This document shows, one piece after another, positions 9,708 through 18,027 of a stretch of 64,000 bases of DNA. The translations under genes were made by a program, and so were the position numbers. The notes under the pieces were generated by a model. That model had not been told where the DNA came from. It ran no database searches and worked only from the letters and a program-made list of their open reading frames with translations. How positions within the stretch are numbered: position 1 is the first letter of the stretch; each line of letters starts with the position of its first letter. Origin of the DNA: an uncultured Clostridia bacterium (GTDB taxonomy: Bacteria > Bacillota > Clostridia > TANB77 > CAG-508); contig CAQZSK010000005.1 of NCBI GenBank assembly GCA_948934525.1, positions 1 to 64,000 of the forward strand. Direction: 5' to 3'.

Positions 9708-11093
9708 TTAGACTTTTGCCTTTGTCTTTTCCTCTGCTTTTTCTTCTTTTTCTTTTACCTTTTCTGCTTTTCTAGCCTCTTTTTCTTTTTTATTTCTCTC
9801 TTTTTGTTCTTTTGTCTTATTTTCTGGAATGCAAAGATTGATTAAAATACCTACAACTGCTGCTAAACTCATTCCTGAAATCGTAATTGATAAATCTCCA
9901 CTAATGATAGAAATAGCAGCTCCACCTAAACCTAATACAAGCATAGAAGCTCCTACCACCACATTTTTAGGATTATCAAAGTCTACTTGATTATGAATTA
10001 ATACTTTTAACCCATTTACTGCGATAAATCCATAAAGAAGTAATGAAACTCCTCCTAATACCGCACTTGGTATTGTTGAAACTAAAGCTGTAAATTTCCC
10101 TAAAAATCCTATTACAATAGCAAAAATAGCGGCCAAGCCAATAACCCATACAGAAGCTACTTTTGTCATACCTACTACTGATGTATTTTCTCCATAAGTA
10201 GTGTTAGCAGGTCCTCCAAGCAAACCTGCAACAAATGTTGCAATACCATCTCCTAACATTGTTCTATCTAGTCCTGGTTCTCTTAATAAATCTTTTCCAA
10301 TAATATTACTTAATGAAGTATGGTCTCCAATATGTTCACATAGTGTCACCAATGCAATTGGTGCAATTGTAATTAATGCTTCAAAATTTGGTGTATAATT
10401 TACAAATGGGAAAACAAATTCTGGTATGCTAAAAAATGGCGCTTCTAGTACTGCTGTAAAATCTACCATTCCCAAACAAACAGCTAAAATATATCCTGTT
10501 ACAATTCCTACTAAAAATGGAATGATCTTTAAAAATCCCTTTGCTTTTATCATAACAATTGCTGTTACCAAGAAAGATACTACTGCTACTAAAACAGTCT
10601 TCCATTCAAATTCTACTCCTGAAGTTAAACCAATTTGAGAAATAGCACTAGGAGCTAGACCTAAACCAATAATCATAATCATTGGACCAATTACTACTGG
10701 TGGTAATAACTTATCTAACCAGTTTTTACCTATAAAGTGAATGATAGTAGCAACCACAATATAAATTAAACCTACTACCATAATTCCTGTCATAGCACCT
10801 GAAATTCCACCCTTTAAGTATGCTGCTGCTAATGGCGCAATAAAGGCAAATGAACTTCCTAAGTATACTGGTGATTTACCCTTTGTACACAAAATATAAA
10901 GTAAAGTACCTATTCCTGATGCAACTAGTGCTACTGGTATAGTAAGTACTGTTTCCCCCGCTGCTGAATTTACCAAAATTGGTACTAAAATGGTTGCACC
11001 AAACATTGCAAAAACATGTTGAATTGCTAATACTATCCATTTTGCAATTGGTGGCTTTTCATTTACGTCAATAGTCATCTTGCTCTCATTCAT
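9708..11093 (-). CDS. uraA: Uracil permease (NCS2/UraA family)
   Basis: A proton-coupled nucleobase importer with about 14 membrane segments. The family motifs QHVFAMFGATILVP near the N-terminus and TTYGEN (the NCS2 substrate-site signature) are present. The C-terminal 35 residues are almost entirely K, E and A, a charged cytoplasmic tail of unclear use. The start has GAGGAGG just upstream. The gene is preceded by a small leader ORF and terminator that should make its expression depend on transcription and translation dynamics. Confidence 0.95.
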   Translation of the reverse strand: MNESKMTIDVNEKPPIAKWIVLAIQHVFAMFGATILVPILVNSAAGETVLTIPVALVASGIGTLLYILCTKGKSPVYLGSSFAFIAPLAAAYLKGGISGAMTGIMVVGLIYIVVATIIHFIGKNWLDKLLPPVVIGPMIMIIGLGLAPSAISQIGLTSGVEFEWKTVLVAVVSFLVTAIVMIKAKGFLKIIPFLVGIVTGYILAVCLGMVDFTAVLEAPFFSIPEFVFPFVNYTPNFEALITIAPIALVTLCEHIGDHTSLSNIIGKDLLREPGLDRTMLGDGIATFVAGLLGGPANTTYGENTSVVGMTKVASVWVIGLAAIFAIVIGFLGKFTALVSTIPSAVLGGVSLLLYGFIAVNGLKVLIHNQVDFDNPKNVVVGASMLVLGLGGAAISIISGDLSITISGMSLAAVVGILINLCIPENKTKEQKERNKKEKEARKAEKVKEKEEKAEEKTKAKV

Positions 11094-11136
11094 AAAATTT
11101 TCCTCCTCTTATTTTTGTTTGGGGTAGCAAATAAAA

Positions 11137-11170
11137 AATAAACCACTAATAAAAATATTAGTGATTTATT
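11137..11170 (-). terminator. Attenuator hairpin upstream of uraA
   Basis: Near-perfect 15-bp arms (11137-11151 and 11156-11170) with loop AAAA, followed on the minus strand by TTTTTTAT. It lies between a leader ORF and uraA, so it is read as a conditional terminator. The leader stop codon lies inside its upstream arm. Confidence 0.8.
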
Positions 11171-11277
11171 ACTAAAACTATATAAACAATAGATGAAAAC
11201 ATTAATACAGCAATTCTATGAATTGCTTTTAGGTTTGCCATTTTTAATTTGCTATTTTCATCTACAAATTTTGTCAT
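11158..11277 (-). CDS. 39-residue leader peptide of uraA-upp (putative attenuation ORF)
   Basis: ATG at 11277 to TAA at 11158, 39 codons. The first half is hydrophilic and the second half is a hydrophobic stretch. A promoter-like TTGATT-17-TAATAT puts the transcript start about 11 bases before the ATG, and GGGTG serves as a weak ribosome site. The later codons are T-rich and the stop codon falls in the left arm of the terminator. This geometry matches UTP-sensing attenuation as known for enterobacterial pyrBI and rph-pyrE: when UTP is low, polymerase pauses in the T-rich stretch, the ribosome catches up and the terminator cannot form. It could alternatively be a small membrane protein in its own right. 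Confidence 0.6.
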   Translation of the reverse strand: MTKFVDENSKLKMANLKAIHRIAVLMFSSIVYIVLVINH

Positions 11278-11294
11278 TTTTTGCACCCTACAAA

Positions 11295-11323
11295 ATATTA
11301 CTATATTTTATTTTAAAAATCAA
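11295..11323 (-). promoter_or_regulatory. SigA-type promoter of uraA leader
   Basis: On the minus strand TTGATT (11323-11318), a 17-base spacer and TAATAT (11300-11295). The predicted start near 11288 lies directly before the leader ORF. Confidence 0.6.
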
Positions 11324-11355
11324 TAGTTTTTTTGAACTTTTTTACTCCATATTCT

Positions 11356-12978
11356 CTAGCTGGCTTTTCTAAGCTCTCTAGCATGTGCCTTTGCTATTTC
11401 TGTAATTTCTCCTGAAGAAATTCTTGCAATTTCTTCAATTATTTCCTCTTCTGTTAATTGTTTAATACTAGTATAGGTTTTATTCTCTTTTGTTTGTTTA
11501 TGAATATAATAATTATAATCTCCTTTGGCTGCAATAGAGGGTAAATGTGTAATACAAATTACTTGATGATTCTTTGCAATTTCTTTCATTTTTTCACCTA
11601 CTGCTTGTCCCGCTTTTCCACTAATTCCTGTATCAATTTCGTCAAACACTAATGTTCCTACCTCATCAATATCTGCTAGAACATTCTTAATAGCAAGCAT
11701 AATTCTTGCCATTTCTCCACCTGATGCAATTTTAATAAGAGGTTTCATTCCTTCTCCTTTATTTGTACAAATCATAAATTCCACACTATCCATTCCTCTT
11801 TCTCCAAAATCCTCTTCTTCTAAAATTCGTACTTCAAATTTAGCATTTAGCATTTCTAACTCTTTTAACTGTTCATTGATTTTCTCTGACAATTCTTTAG
11901 CATATTGCTTTCTTACTTGTTTCATTCTCATTGCAATATTTTGCATTTGAGCTTTTAATTGTTCCATCTGTTTTTTTATTGTGCTATGATATTCATCTAA
12001 ATTCTCTATTTTCTGAATTTCTTGTTTTATCTTTTCTGCATAAGTCACTATTTCTTCTACTGTATTTCCATATTTTCTCTTTAATGAATAGATTAGATCT
12101 AATCGACTTTCTATTTTATTTCTTTCTTCATCATCAAAATCAATATTTTCTTTCATATCATTAAAATCTCTAGCTAATTCTTGAATATCATAATAACTAC
12201 TTTTTAAACTATTTAGTTTTTCACAATATTCGTTTCCACAGTCTTGTATTTTTTCTAAGCTACGAATAGCATTGCTTATAGCACCCACTGCTACCTCATT
12301 TAATTCTTCATCAATTTGAGATAAATTTTCTTTTAATTTTTCTGCATTTTGCATTATTTTATGTTTTTCTTCTAATTCTGTTTCTTCTCTTTCTTTTAGT
12401 TTAGCATTTTCGATTTCTTCTACCTGATAGTGAAGTAAATCTAGTCTTCTTTCTTTTTCTTGCTCTTCTCCATAAGTATTCTTTAATTCTTGTTTTAGGC
12501 TTTTATACTTCCTTAACTTTTCCTGATAATTATTTAAATCTTGTTTCAACTCTTTTCCAATAAAGCTATCTAAATACATGATATGTCTCATTGGATTTAA
12601 AATAATTTGACTATCATGTTGCCCATGAATATCAATAATTCGATTCATAAACTCTTTCAATTCGTTAACAGTTATTAATCGTCCATTCATTTTACAGGAA
12701 CTTCTTCCACTGCTATGTATCTCTCTTGAAATAATGATATTTCCATCAATTGCTTGTTCATTTTGAGGACAATAAAAGTTAGCTTCGATAAAGGAAAATT
12801 TCTCTCCACTACGTATCATTTCTTTTGAAAATCTCCCTCCTGCTAAAATAGCAAGTGAACCAATAATTAAAGTTTTTCCAGCTCCTGTTTCCCCAGTTAA
12901 TACATTAAAACCTTCATTTAAATCAATCGATAAATCATCAATAATTCCTACATTTTTAATATGTAAAGTAGTAATCAT
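11356..12978 (-). CDS. recN: DNA repair protein RecN
   Basis: An SMC-like ATPase that acts early at double-strand breaks. Walker A is GETGAGKT near residue 34. A long coiled coil covers about 150-370. The C-terminal half carries the ABC signature SGGEMAR, then Walker B LVFDEIDTGISG. The length of 540 residues is slightly short but complete. An AGGAGG ribosome site lies before the ATG. It seems monocistronic, with a divergent small gene upstream. Confidence 0.96.
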   Translation of the reverse strand: MITTLHIKNVGIIDDLSIDLNEGFNVLTGETGAGKTLIIGSLAILAGGRFSKEMIRSGEKFSFIEANFYCPQNEQAIDGNIIISREIHSSGRSSCKMNGRLITVNELKEFMNRIIDIHGQHDSQIILNPMRHIMYLDSFIGKELKQDLNNYQEKLRKYKSLKQELKNTYGEEQEKERRLDLLHYQVEEIENAKLKEREETELEEKHKIMQNAEKLKENLSQIDEELNEVAVGAISNAIRSLEKIQDCGNEYCEKLNSLKSSYYDIQELARDFNDMKENIDFDDEERNKIESRLDLIYSLKRKYGNTVEEIVTYAEKIKQEIQKIENLDEYHSTIKKQMEQLKAQMQNIAMRMKQVRKQYAKELSEKINEQLKELEMLNAKFEVRILEEEDFGERGMDSVEFMICTNKGEGMKPLIKIASGGEMARIMLAIKNVLADIDEVGTLVFDEIDTGISGKAGQAVGEKMKEIAKNHQVICITHLPSIAAKGDYNYYIHKQTKENKTYTSIKQLTEEEIIEEIARISSGEITEIAKAHARELRKAS

Positions 12979-13082
12979 AAAGGCCTCCTAATTACAAATT
13001 TTTGTTCGTTTGTATTTATTATATACCAAATTTATGTTTTGTCAATATCTTATTTAAAAATCTAAAATTTATTTTTACAATT

Positions 13083-13135
13083 TTGACATTTTTTCTTTTT
13101 TGCTGTATAATATTTATTAATACCGCAATGCGGTA
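13083..13135 (+). promoter_or_regulatory. Consensus SigA promoter followed by a palindrome
   Basis: TTGACA at 13083-13088, a 17-base spacer and TATAAT at 13106-13111, a perfect consensus. Just after the expected start is TACCGC-AAT-GCGGTA (13121-13135), which could be an operator or a 5' hairpin protecting the mRNA. It drives the small plus-strand gene at 13163. Confidence 0.75.
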
Positions 13136-13162
13136 AATTCATTTTAAAGGCTGGTTTTAGTT

Positions 13163-13474
13163 ATGGCAGACATCTCAGAAGTTCTCAACAACGTGGTACC
13201 ACAATCACTTATAGACCAGATGCTAGCACGCGCCAAAGAAGGACCTGCAGCACAGACTACAGCAGGACCTGTAGTAAGGTCGACTACAGCAGCATCTTTT
13301 GAAACTCCACAACAAAAGATCGATCGGATGTTGAGAGAATCTGCTTCTTCGCGTCCTATGCAAGAGCGACCTTCACGTAGTGCCATATTCAGAGCATACT
13401 CCCACTTAAGATCAAATCAACAAGAAGGCTCTCGTCTTACTGATCTTCCATCTTCATCTGAAGAGAAGAAGTAA
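13163..13474 (+). CDS. Small protein of unknown function, foreign-looking composition
   Basis: 103 residues, rich in S, A, R, P and Q and probably partly disordered. No family recognised. Its GC content is close to 48%, far above its neighbours, and it uses codons (GCA, CTC, CGC, TCG) rare elsewhere here. It points opposite to both flanking genes, has a perfect consensus promoter and shares a convergent terminator with the recombinase gene. Codon 55 is an in-frame CGG followed by A. If the +1 reading proposed for this genome applied, translation would stop two codons later. That suggests either a recent arrival or that the rule is not absolute. The ribosome site is weak (AAAGG, about 12 bases off). 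An overlapping minus-strand frame exists but has no promoter. Confidence 0.6.
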   Translation: MADISEVLNNVVPQSLIDQMLARAKEGPAAQTTAGPVVRSTTAASFETPQQKIDRMLRESASSRPMQERPSRSAIFRAYSHLRSNQQEGSRLTDLPSSSEEKK

Positions 13475-13477
13475 CAG

Positions 13478-15013
13478 TTAATCAGCCGCACAATAGAAAA
13501 CCAGAAAGACAATGTCTTTCTGGTTTTCTACATTTAACTTTGGTGAACCTTCTTCATTAATAAACGAACCTTCAATTTTTTCAATCGTTGGCAATTTTAT
13601 ATCTTTCTCTCCCTTTTGAATATTAAATATAAAAGTCAAGCTATCATCATATAAATATACTTTATTAATAAAAACTGTTACTAAAAGTTTTCTATATCTT
13701 ATATCATTAATATCTCCGCTTCTCATTTCATATAGGAAAAATTCTATTTCTTCTGGTGTAATATTCATTTGTTGTGCTTTTTCAATTTTTAGATTTGTTT
13801 CTAATTGTTCAATATTTATTTGCAATTCTCTTATTTGCTCAAATATTTCTTTTTTAACACTTTCTATATCACATAGTGATAAACTGTCCAATAAATTCTG
13901 CTTTCGTTTTTTATTATCCCCTATTGCCTTTTCTATTCTTTCTATTTCGTGGTTATCGCTTTCTTTTTTTATATATGCCATGAATTCATTTGCAATTTGC
14001 TTTATTCTTTCATCTGTTAATAGATTCCTAGCTTCATTTACAATAATGTCTTCAATATATTCTTTTGATACATTTTTCTTATTACAAACTTTCTTTTTAG
14101 TTCCATTGCATACATAATAATTATAAACTTTCTTAGTATGTGAAGTACCACTTATGCCTATCATCATTTCTTTACAATGTCCACAAAATAATTTAGTTGT
14201 TAAGATATATTCATTCTTCGCCTTTGCTCTTGCTGGTGTTCTCTTATTCTTACTCAACATTTCTTGCACATTATAAAATGTTTCTTCATCAATAATTGCT
14301 GGTATAGCATTTGGTGTATCTTTTCCATTATATGAGTAAATTCCTATGTATTTCTTATTGGTTAATATACGATATATGGCATTACCATTGAAGTTATTCC
14401 CCTTTGATGTTTTAATTTGTCTTGTATTCAAGTAATCACTAATTTCTGCCATTGTACTTCCAGTTATATACATGTCAAATATCTTTTTTACGACTGGTGC
14501 CATACTTTCATCAATTTGATACCTTTTATTTTCATCTACTTTTAATCCCAATGGTATAGGACTGCCATTATATAAGCACTTTTCAGCATTTATATTCATT
14601 CCTCTTTTTACTTTTTGCGAAAGTTCTGCCGAATAATACTCTGCCATTCCTTCTAGTACACTCTCCATAAGAATTCCAGAAGCATCTTCTGAGATATTTT
14701 CTCTTGCTGAAAATACTCTGACATTATTCTTTTTTAATTTATTTTTATAAATAGCACTGTCATACCTATTTCGTGAAAAACGGTCTAATTGATAGACTAG
14801 TACACCATTAAAATATTTCTTATTACTATCTTCTATCATTTTTTGAAATTCTGGTCTACTATCTGTTGTTCCAGTTAATGCTCTGTCGATATATTCTCCT
14901 ACTATGGTATAGTTATTTCTTTTTGCATATTCTTTGCATATTGCAATTTGTCCTTCGATTGATTGTTCCGTTTGACTGTGTGAACTATATCTAGCATATA
15001 TTACAACATTCAT
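13478..15013 (-). CDS. Large serine recombinase / integrase
   Basis: Site-specific recombinase of the resolvase/invertase superfamily. The N-terminal catalytic domain (about 1-145) starts VVIYARYSSHSQ with the nucleophile Ser, and continues with YQLDRFSRN. A recombinase domain follows (about 160-260), then a zinc ribbon (CGHC ... C ... C, about 280-315) and a coiled coil (about 345-420). The 511 residues fit an element integrase. The last codons overlap a palindromic terminator (13495-13529) shared with the convergent gene. It has no in-frame CGG. It probably inserts and excises the element; its target site is not evident. Confidence 0.93.
   Translation of the reverse strand: MNVVIYARYSSHSQTEQSIEGQIAICKEYAKRNNYTIVGEYIDRALTGTTDSRPEFQKMIEDSNKKYFNGVLVYQLDRFSRNRYDSAIYKNKLKKNNVRVFSARENISEDASGILMESVLEGMAEYYSAELSQKVKRGMNINAEKCLYNGSPIPLGLKVDENKRYQIDESMAPVVKKIFDMYITGSTMAEISDYLNTRQIKTSKGNNFNGNAIYRILTNKKYIGIYSYNGKDTPNAIPAIIDEETFYNVQEMLSKNKRTPARAKAKNEYILTTKLFCGHCKEMMIGISGTSHTKKVYNYYVCNGTKKKVCNKKNVSKEYIEDIIVNEARNLLTDERIKQIANEFMAYIKKESDNHEIERIEKAIGDNKKRKQNLLDSLSLCDIESVKKEIFEQIRELQINIEQLETNLKIEKAQQMNITPEEIEFFLYEMRSGDINDIRYRKLLVTVFINKVYLYDDSLTFIFNIQKGEKDIKLPTIEKIEGSFINEEGSPKLNVENQKDIVFLVFYCAAD
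13495..13529. terminator. Bidirectional terminator between convergent genes
   Basis: A perfect 16-bp stem (AGAAAACCAGAAAGAC and its complement) with loop AAT. It lies inside the last codons of the recombinase gene and just after the stop of the plus-strand gene at 13163. Confidence 0.6.
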
Positions 15014-15071
15014 AATTTATCCCCTTTTATAAAATAGTTTGGAAATATGAAAATATTTAGGTATGAAGGTT

Positions 15072-15123
15072 GTGTTTTTTCAAAGGGCACCAACTGGCTT
15101 TATGCCAGTGGTGCTTTGAAAAC
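15072..15123 (-). terminator. Terminator after repressor gene
   Basis: A long stem pairs CAAAG/CTTTG, GCACC/GGTGC and ACTGGC/GCCAGT around a TTTAT loop. It separates the repressor from the recombinase. Confidence 0.7.
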
Positions 15124-15131
15124 ACTTTCAT

Positions 15132-15869
15132 CTAAATTTCTGTGATAACTTTTGATGCTTTTCCTAAAATTGTTATTTCATCTTTTTTATATACTAATTT
15201 ATCATATTGTTTATTCAATGCCGTTAAGATTACTTTGTCATTATTGAATAATACATATCTAAAAATAATATTATCTTCCTTTTTTACCTTTACTGCTAAA
15301 ATATCTCCATCACTATACACTTCTTGTAGTTTTAAGTTTACTCTCGCCTTTTCTGGTATTAGTGGAAACATTGCACTATCAGTCACTGGAATACTAGGTG
15401 GGTCTTTCAATATAAACTTAAAGTCGCCTTCGGTAATATTAAATTCATCTGCTAATACTTCTACCTCTTGATTGTTACTATCTAAAATTCCTATAATGCA
15501 ATCAGATAATGGCTCTGCTTCTAATAAAGCTTTTAATTCTTCGGTTTGTTCTTTAGGTAAGGTCTGTTGCATTATGCGTAAACCAGCAAGTGCAGATTGA
15601 GTTTTTAATGTGATAAAAACATCCACAATTTCTTTTGGTGCTTTCTCCAAATATCCTTCAATAACTAATTTTCTTTCATCTGCATTACAAGCTCTTGCTA
15701 AATCTCTGGAAACCTTTTCAGAAGGTGCTGATAATTTTCCACTTTGTAATTTACTTAATCTAGTAGTGTCAATTCCATTGCCCATTTCATTACATTTTTC
15801 TACAATTTCCTTTGCTGTGCATTGACTTTCAGCTATCATAGTGGCCAATAATTTACTATATCTTGACAT
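15132..15869 (-). CDS. S24-type phage-like repressor (HTH plus peptidase-like domain)
   Basis: 245 residues. The N-terminal 65 residues form an XRE-like helix-turn-helix, and the C-terminal part (about 155-240) resembles LexA/CI S24 domains, with Ser in VTDSAMFPLI. Where such proteins usually carry the catalytic Lys I see FRYV, so self-cleavage may be lost; this is a tentative reading. The gene faces away from rep, with promoter and repeated ATTGTC half-sites between them, the layout of a lysogeny switch. An AAGGAG ribosome site precedes the ATG. Confidence 0.82.
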   Translation of the reverse strand: MSRYSKLLATMIAESQCTAKEIVEKCNEMGNGIDTTRLSKLQSGKLSAPSEKVSRDLARACNADERKLVIEGYLEKAPKEIVDVFITLKTQSALAGLRIMQQTLPKEQTEELKALLEAEPLSDCIIGILDSNNQEVEVLADEFNITEGDFKFILKDPPSIPVTDSAMFPLIPEKARVNLKLQEVYSDGDILAVKVKKEDNIIFRYVLFNNDKVILTALNKQYDKLVYKKDEITILGKASKVITEI

Positions 15870-15905
15870 TTTTCTATCACTCCTTAATGATGAAAGTATA
15901 ACATT

Positions 15906-15969
15906 ATTGTCTTGTTTTTGTCAAGTTATTTGATATGCTATTGACAATTTTATATATTGTCGTTATAAT
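15906..15969 (+). promoter_or_regulatory. Divergent promoter/operator region of the element
   Basis: Plus strand: TTGACA at 15941, a 17-base spacer and TATAAT at 15964. The inverted repeat GACAAT (15943-15948) / ATTGTC (15956-15961) overlaps this promoter. Another ATTGTC at 15906-15911 lies in the minus-strand promoter for the repressor (TTGACA with 17-18 bases to TATACT). This is a likely binding site for the neighbouring repressor. Confidence 0.7.
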
Positions 15970-16011
15970 TACAACACACTTGATTTTTTATATTCATCTT
16001 TGCTTATTTTC

Positions 16012-16129
16012 AGTTTATTTCTAACTTTGCTTAGTGACCTTCGCTTCCTTTGTTAGGATTGCGTCAAGGTCACGAAGTGCCGAATGAAATGAGGGCAACC
16101 TTTACGCAATACTTACAAAGGAATAAACT
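16012..16129. other. Complex inverted-repeat block, candidate replication or transfer origin
   Basis: Nested palindromes: AGTTTATT/AATAAACT (16012/16122), CCTTTGT/ACAAAGG (16047/16115) and ATTGCGT/ACGCAAT (16058/16104), with equal 4-base gaps on both sides. A competing 8-bp pair GTGACCTT/AAGGTCAC (16034/16066) is also present. The block lies just before a rolling-circle-type Rep gene and is richer in GC than its surroundings. I infer an origin; no nick site is identified. Confidence 0.5.
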
Positions 16130-16217
16130 CAAAAAAAGCAAAGTGGAAAATAAACGAACTATATAGGGGTCTTAGTAACACCCTATAAGTGTCCGTAATT
16201 ATGGAAAAGGAGAACAA

Positions 16218-17247
16218 ATGATAGATACTATAAAAATAGTTTCAATGATAGACAAAAGGTTATATAATATTATCCAGTCGCAAAGCATTATAAAGACTTC
16301 TTATCATAGTGCAACTGGCGAAGTATTCTATAAGATTATCAACGATAGTTTAGAAGGCTCTTTTAGCTCTAATTTCTCAGTAAGAATTGGCGAAGGTTCA
16401 AAGTATAAATTTGTCAATATGTATTATATCGAAATTGAAGGTTCTTATCATAAACTAGTTAAAGGATATAATAGTCATAATCGGTTTTCAAAATTTGATA
16501 CATATTTCACAAGAACTAATTAAAATGGTAGAACTCGCCTATCATATAAATTTGCCTTCCCTTCAGCATTGGTTCTTGCAAAGAGTAGATATTGCAATAT
16601 GTTTTGACTTACAAAATCAACATAATGTAGAAACTTATATTGACAATTTAAGTTCTTGTAGCTTTCCAAAAAGGAAATTGAAACATTATGAAGGAGAAAG
16701 TATCTATCTTACTGGTTCTACTACAACCTTGAAAATTTACAATAAATTAAGGGAATTTAAAAAACATGATTTTAAAAAATTCAAAAATACTAGCTTTCAT
16801 ATTCTTGAATATTTAGAAGAAATCAAGGGATTTATTCGTTTTGAATGCGAAATAAAGAAAAGAAAGCTAAAATACATATATCAGAAAGACTTTATTAGAA
16901 TAAGGAACACAACTTATAAAGATTTAAGGGGTATCTGGCAAGATGAATTTAGCACTCTTCTAAAAATGCTTAATAACGATTTACAGAAAGTATCAGAAAA
17001 TGAAGCTGTAAAATCAAGATTAAAAGCTATATATCCAAAAGTAAGAGCCCAAAACCTATATAACTTTTTTATTTTAATTAAAGCACAAGGCTTGCAAGAA
17101 GTACGAAAAAACACTTGTAAAAGTATGTATTATAAAAATGTATCCGATTTAAAAAATGCTAATGTCGACTTTTCACAAAAAATGAATATTGATATGGAAA
17201 ATATTCAAGTTCAATTCAACCCATTTGAAGCAAAGGAAGTTCCATAA
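16218..17247 (+). CDS. Phage/plasmid replication protein (gene II/X-like), read through a CGGT +1 site
   Basis: A replication initiator of the kind found in filamentous-phage-like and small plasmid-like elements. Residues 1-88 are encoded in the first frame. Codon 89 is CGG (16482-16484) followed by T, after which the protein continues in the +1 frame to 17247, giving about 342 residues. Reading CGGT as one glycine gives the join HN-G-FQNLIHIS, with no gap in the family-like sequence. Without the shift the first frame ends 13 codons later. It follows an AAGGAG ribosome site. Either the gene is decoded through the CGGN mechanism seen in host genes or it is a pseudogene. Confidence 0.75.
16482..16485 (+). 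other. CGGT +1 decoding site in rep
   Basis: AAT-CGGT-TTT; in-frame CGG at codon 89. Removing one base restores the long frame, and glycine is expected here. Confidence 0.75.
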
Positions 17248-17379
17248 ATGGACTTGACAAGTGAGCAATTAAAATTGTTTTGTTGTAACATTTTAGTATC
17301 GGATATAAAAGAATACATCAATACTCATCAAGATAAGTACCAAGAATTTTTAAAAATAAAACTAGATAAGAGGGATTAA
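17248..17379 (+). CDS. 43-residue protein of the element
   Basis: Its ATG at 17248 directly abuts the rep stop codon, so the two genes are coupled. The product is charged and helical (starts MDLTSEQLKLFCC, ends KIKLDKRD). I believe similar small ORFs follow such rep genes elsewhere, but that is from memory. Function unknown. CGG occurs only out of frame. Confidence 0.6.
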   Translation: MDLTSEQLKLFCCNILVSDIKEYINTHQDKYQEFLKIKLDKRD

Positions 17380-17400
17380 AAAGTAAAAATCTCTCTTATT
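17365..17400 (+). terminator. Terminator after rep operon
   Basis: GATAAGAGGGATT pairs with AATCTCTCTTATT and is followed by TTTCT. It also overlaps the stop of the convergent HTH gene. Confidence 0.65.
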
Positions 17401-17605
17401 TTTCTATTGTAATTTTTAAGTTATACTTCTTTGCGATATCAAGTAACATTTTCATACTATATTTTGTTAGTCCTGCTTCATAGTCTTGAACTGTTCTCGT
17501 ACTTCTATCTATTGATTTTGCAAAATCTGCTTGAGTTAAATTAGTCCATTCTCTTATTATTTTAAAAATGTCATTTGCTTCATAATTGTTAGCTACTAAT
17601 TTCAT
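17396..17605 (-). CDS. Small XRE-family HTH protein
   Basis: 69 residues from the ATG at 17605; a frame reaching 17617 would start with GTG and is less likely. The motif LTQADFAKSIDRSTRTVQDYE is a helix-turn-helix. A GGGTGG ribosome site precedes it. It is divergent from the next HTH gene, with operator-like CACAGT sequences between them. It may regulate copy number or expression of the element. Confidence 0.75.
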   Translation of the reverse strand: MKLVANNYEANDIFKIIREWTNLTQADFAKSIDRSTRTVQDYEAGLTKYSMKMLLDIAKKYNLKITIEK

Positions 17606-17639
17606 AAATCTTACCACCCTTCACACACAGTTTTTCTTC

Positions 17640-17695
17640 TTGACAATTATATTTTAAATAGATATAATATGATTAAAATCCACAGTTTTACTGTG
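17640..17695 (+). promoter_or_regulatory. Consensus promoter with CACAGT-TTT-ACTGTG operator
   Basis: TTGACA at 17640, a 17-base spacer and TATAAT at 17663. The perfect palindrome CACAGTTTTACTGTG (17681-17695) covers the transcription start zone. A further CACACAG lies at about 17624-17630. It is the likely control site for the two divergent HTH genes. Confidence 0.75.
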
Positions 17696-17723
17696 CATTG
17701 TAAATAAAAAAGGGGTGTAATAT

Positions 17724-17945
17724 ATGACTAAATTAAAACAATTACGATTAGATAAAGGATATACGTTAAAAACTCTTGCCCATAAGTCTAATTTATCTAT
17801 ATCTTATTTAAACAATTTGGAAAATGGAAAATTAAGAAACATAACTTTAGAAACTATCGAAAAAATTACCATTGGCTTTGATGAAGATTTTATTAAAATT
17901 TATTATATTCTAAAGGAAACTGTAATAGACGAAGAAAAAGACTAA
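17724..17945 (+). CDS. Small XRE-family HTH regulator
   Basis: 73 residues, nearly all one HTH_3 domain (LRLDKGYTLKTLAHKS ... SYLNNLENG). It is driven by a consensus promoter whose start is covered by a palindrome, so autorepression is likely. It ends at its own terminator, probably close to the element boundary. Confidence 0.8.
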   Translation: MTKLKQLRLDKGYTLKTLAHKSNLSISYLNNLENGKLRNITLETIEKITIGFDEDFIKIYYILKETVIDEEKD

Positions 17946-17965
17946 CTTAAAATTGTTAGTCTTTT
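17936..17965 (+). terminator. Terminator at element right side
   Basis: AAAAGACTAAC / GTTAGTCTTTT with an 8-base loop, overlapping the stop codon of the HTH gene and followed by CTTAATTT. Confidence 0.75.
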
Positions 17966-18027
17966 CTTAATTTAATTTTAATTGCAAAACCACCTTTGAA
18001 ATAAACAAGGTTCGTATAATATACATT

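Larger units (their letters stand above)
13478..17965. mobile_element. Small integrated plasmid/phage-like element
   Basis: It contains a serine recombinase, an S24-type repressor, a divergent control region with repeated GACAAT/ATTGTC half-sites, a complex inverted-repeat block resembling a replication origin, a phage/plasmid Rep gene, a small conserved-looking ORF and two small HTH genes. The bounds are the gene limits, because I could not find convincing attachment-site repeats. One end is near the recombinase stop; the other lies before tRNA-Glu. The odd gene at 13163 could be cargo. Confidence 0.7.

Noticed and set aside
13144..13386. Minus-strand ORF opposite the 103-residue gene
   Set aside because: The consensus promoter, palindrome and terminator fit the plus-strand gene; the minus frame has no ribosome site or promoter.
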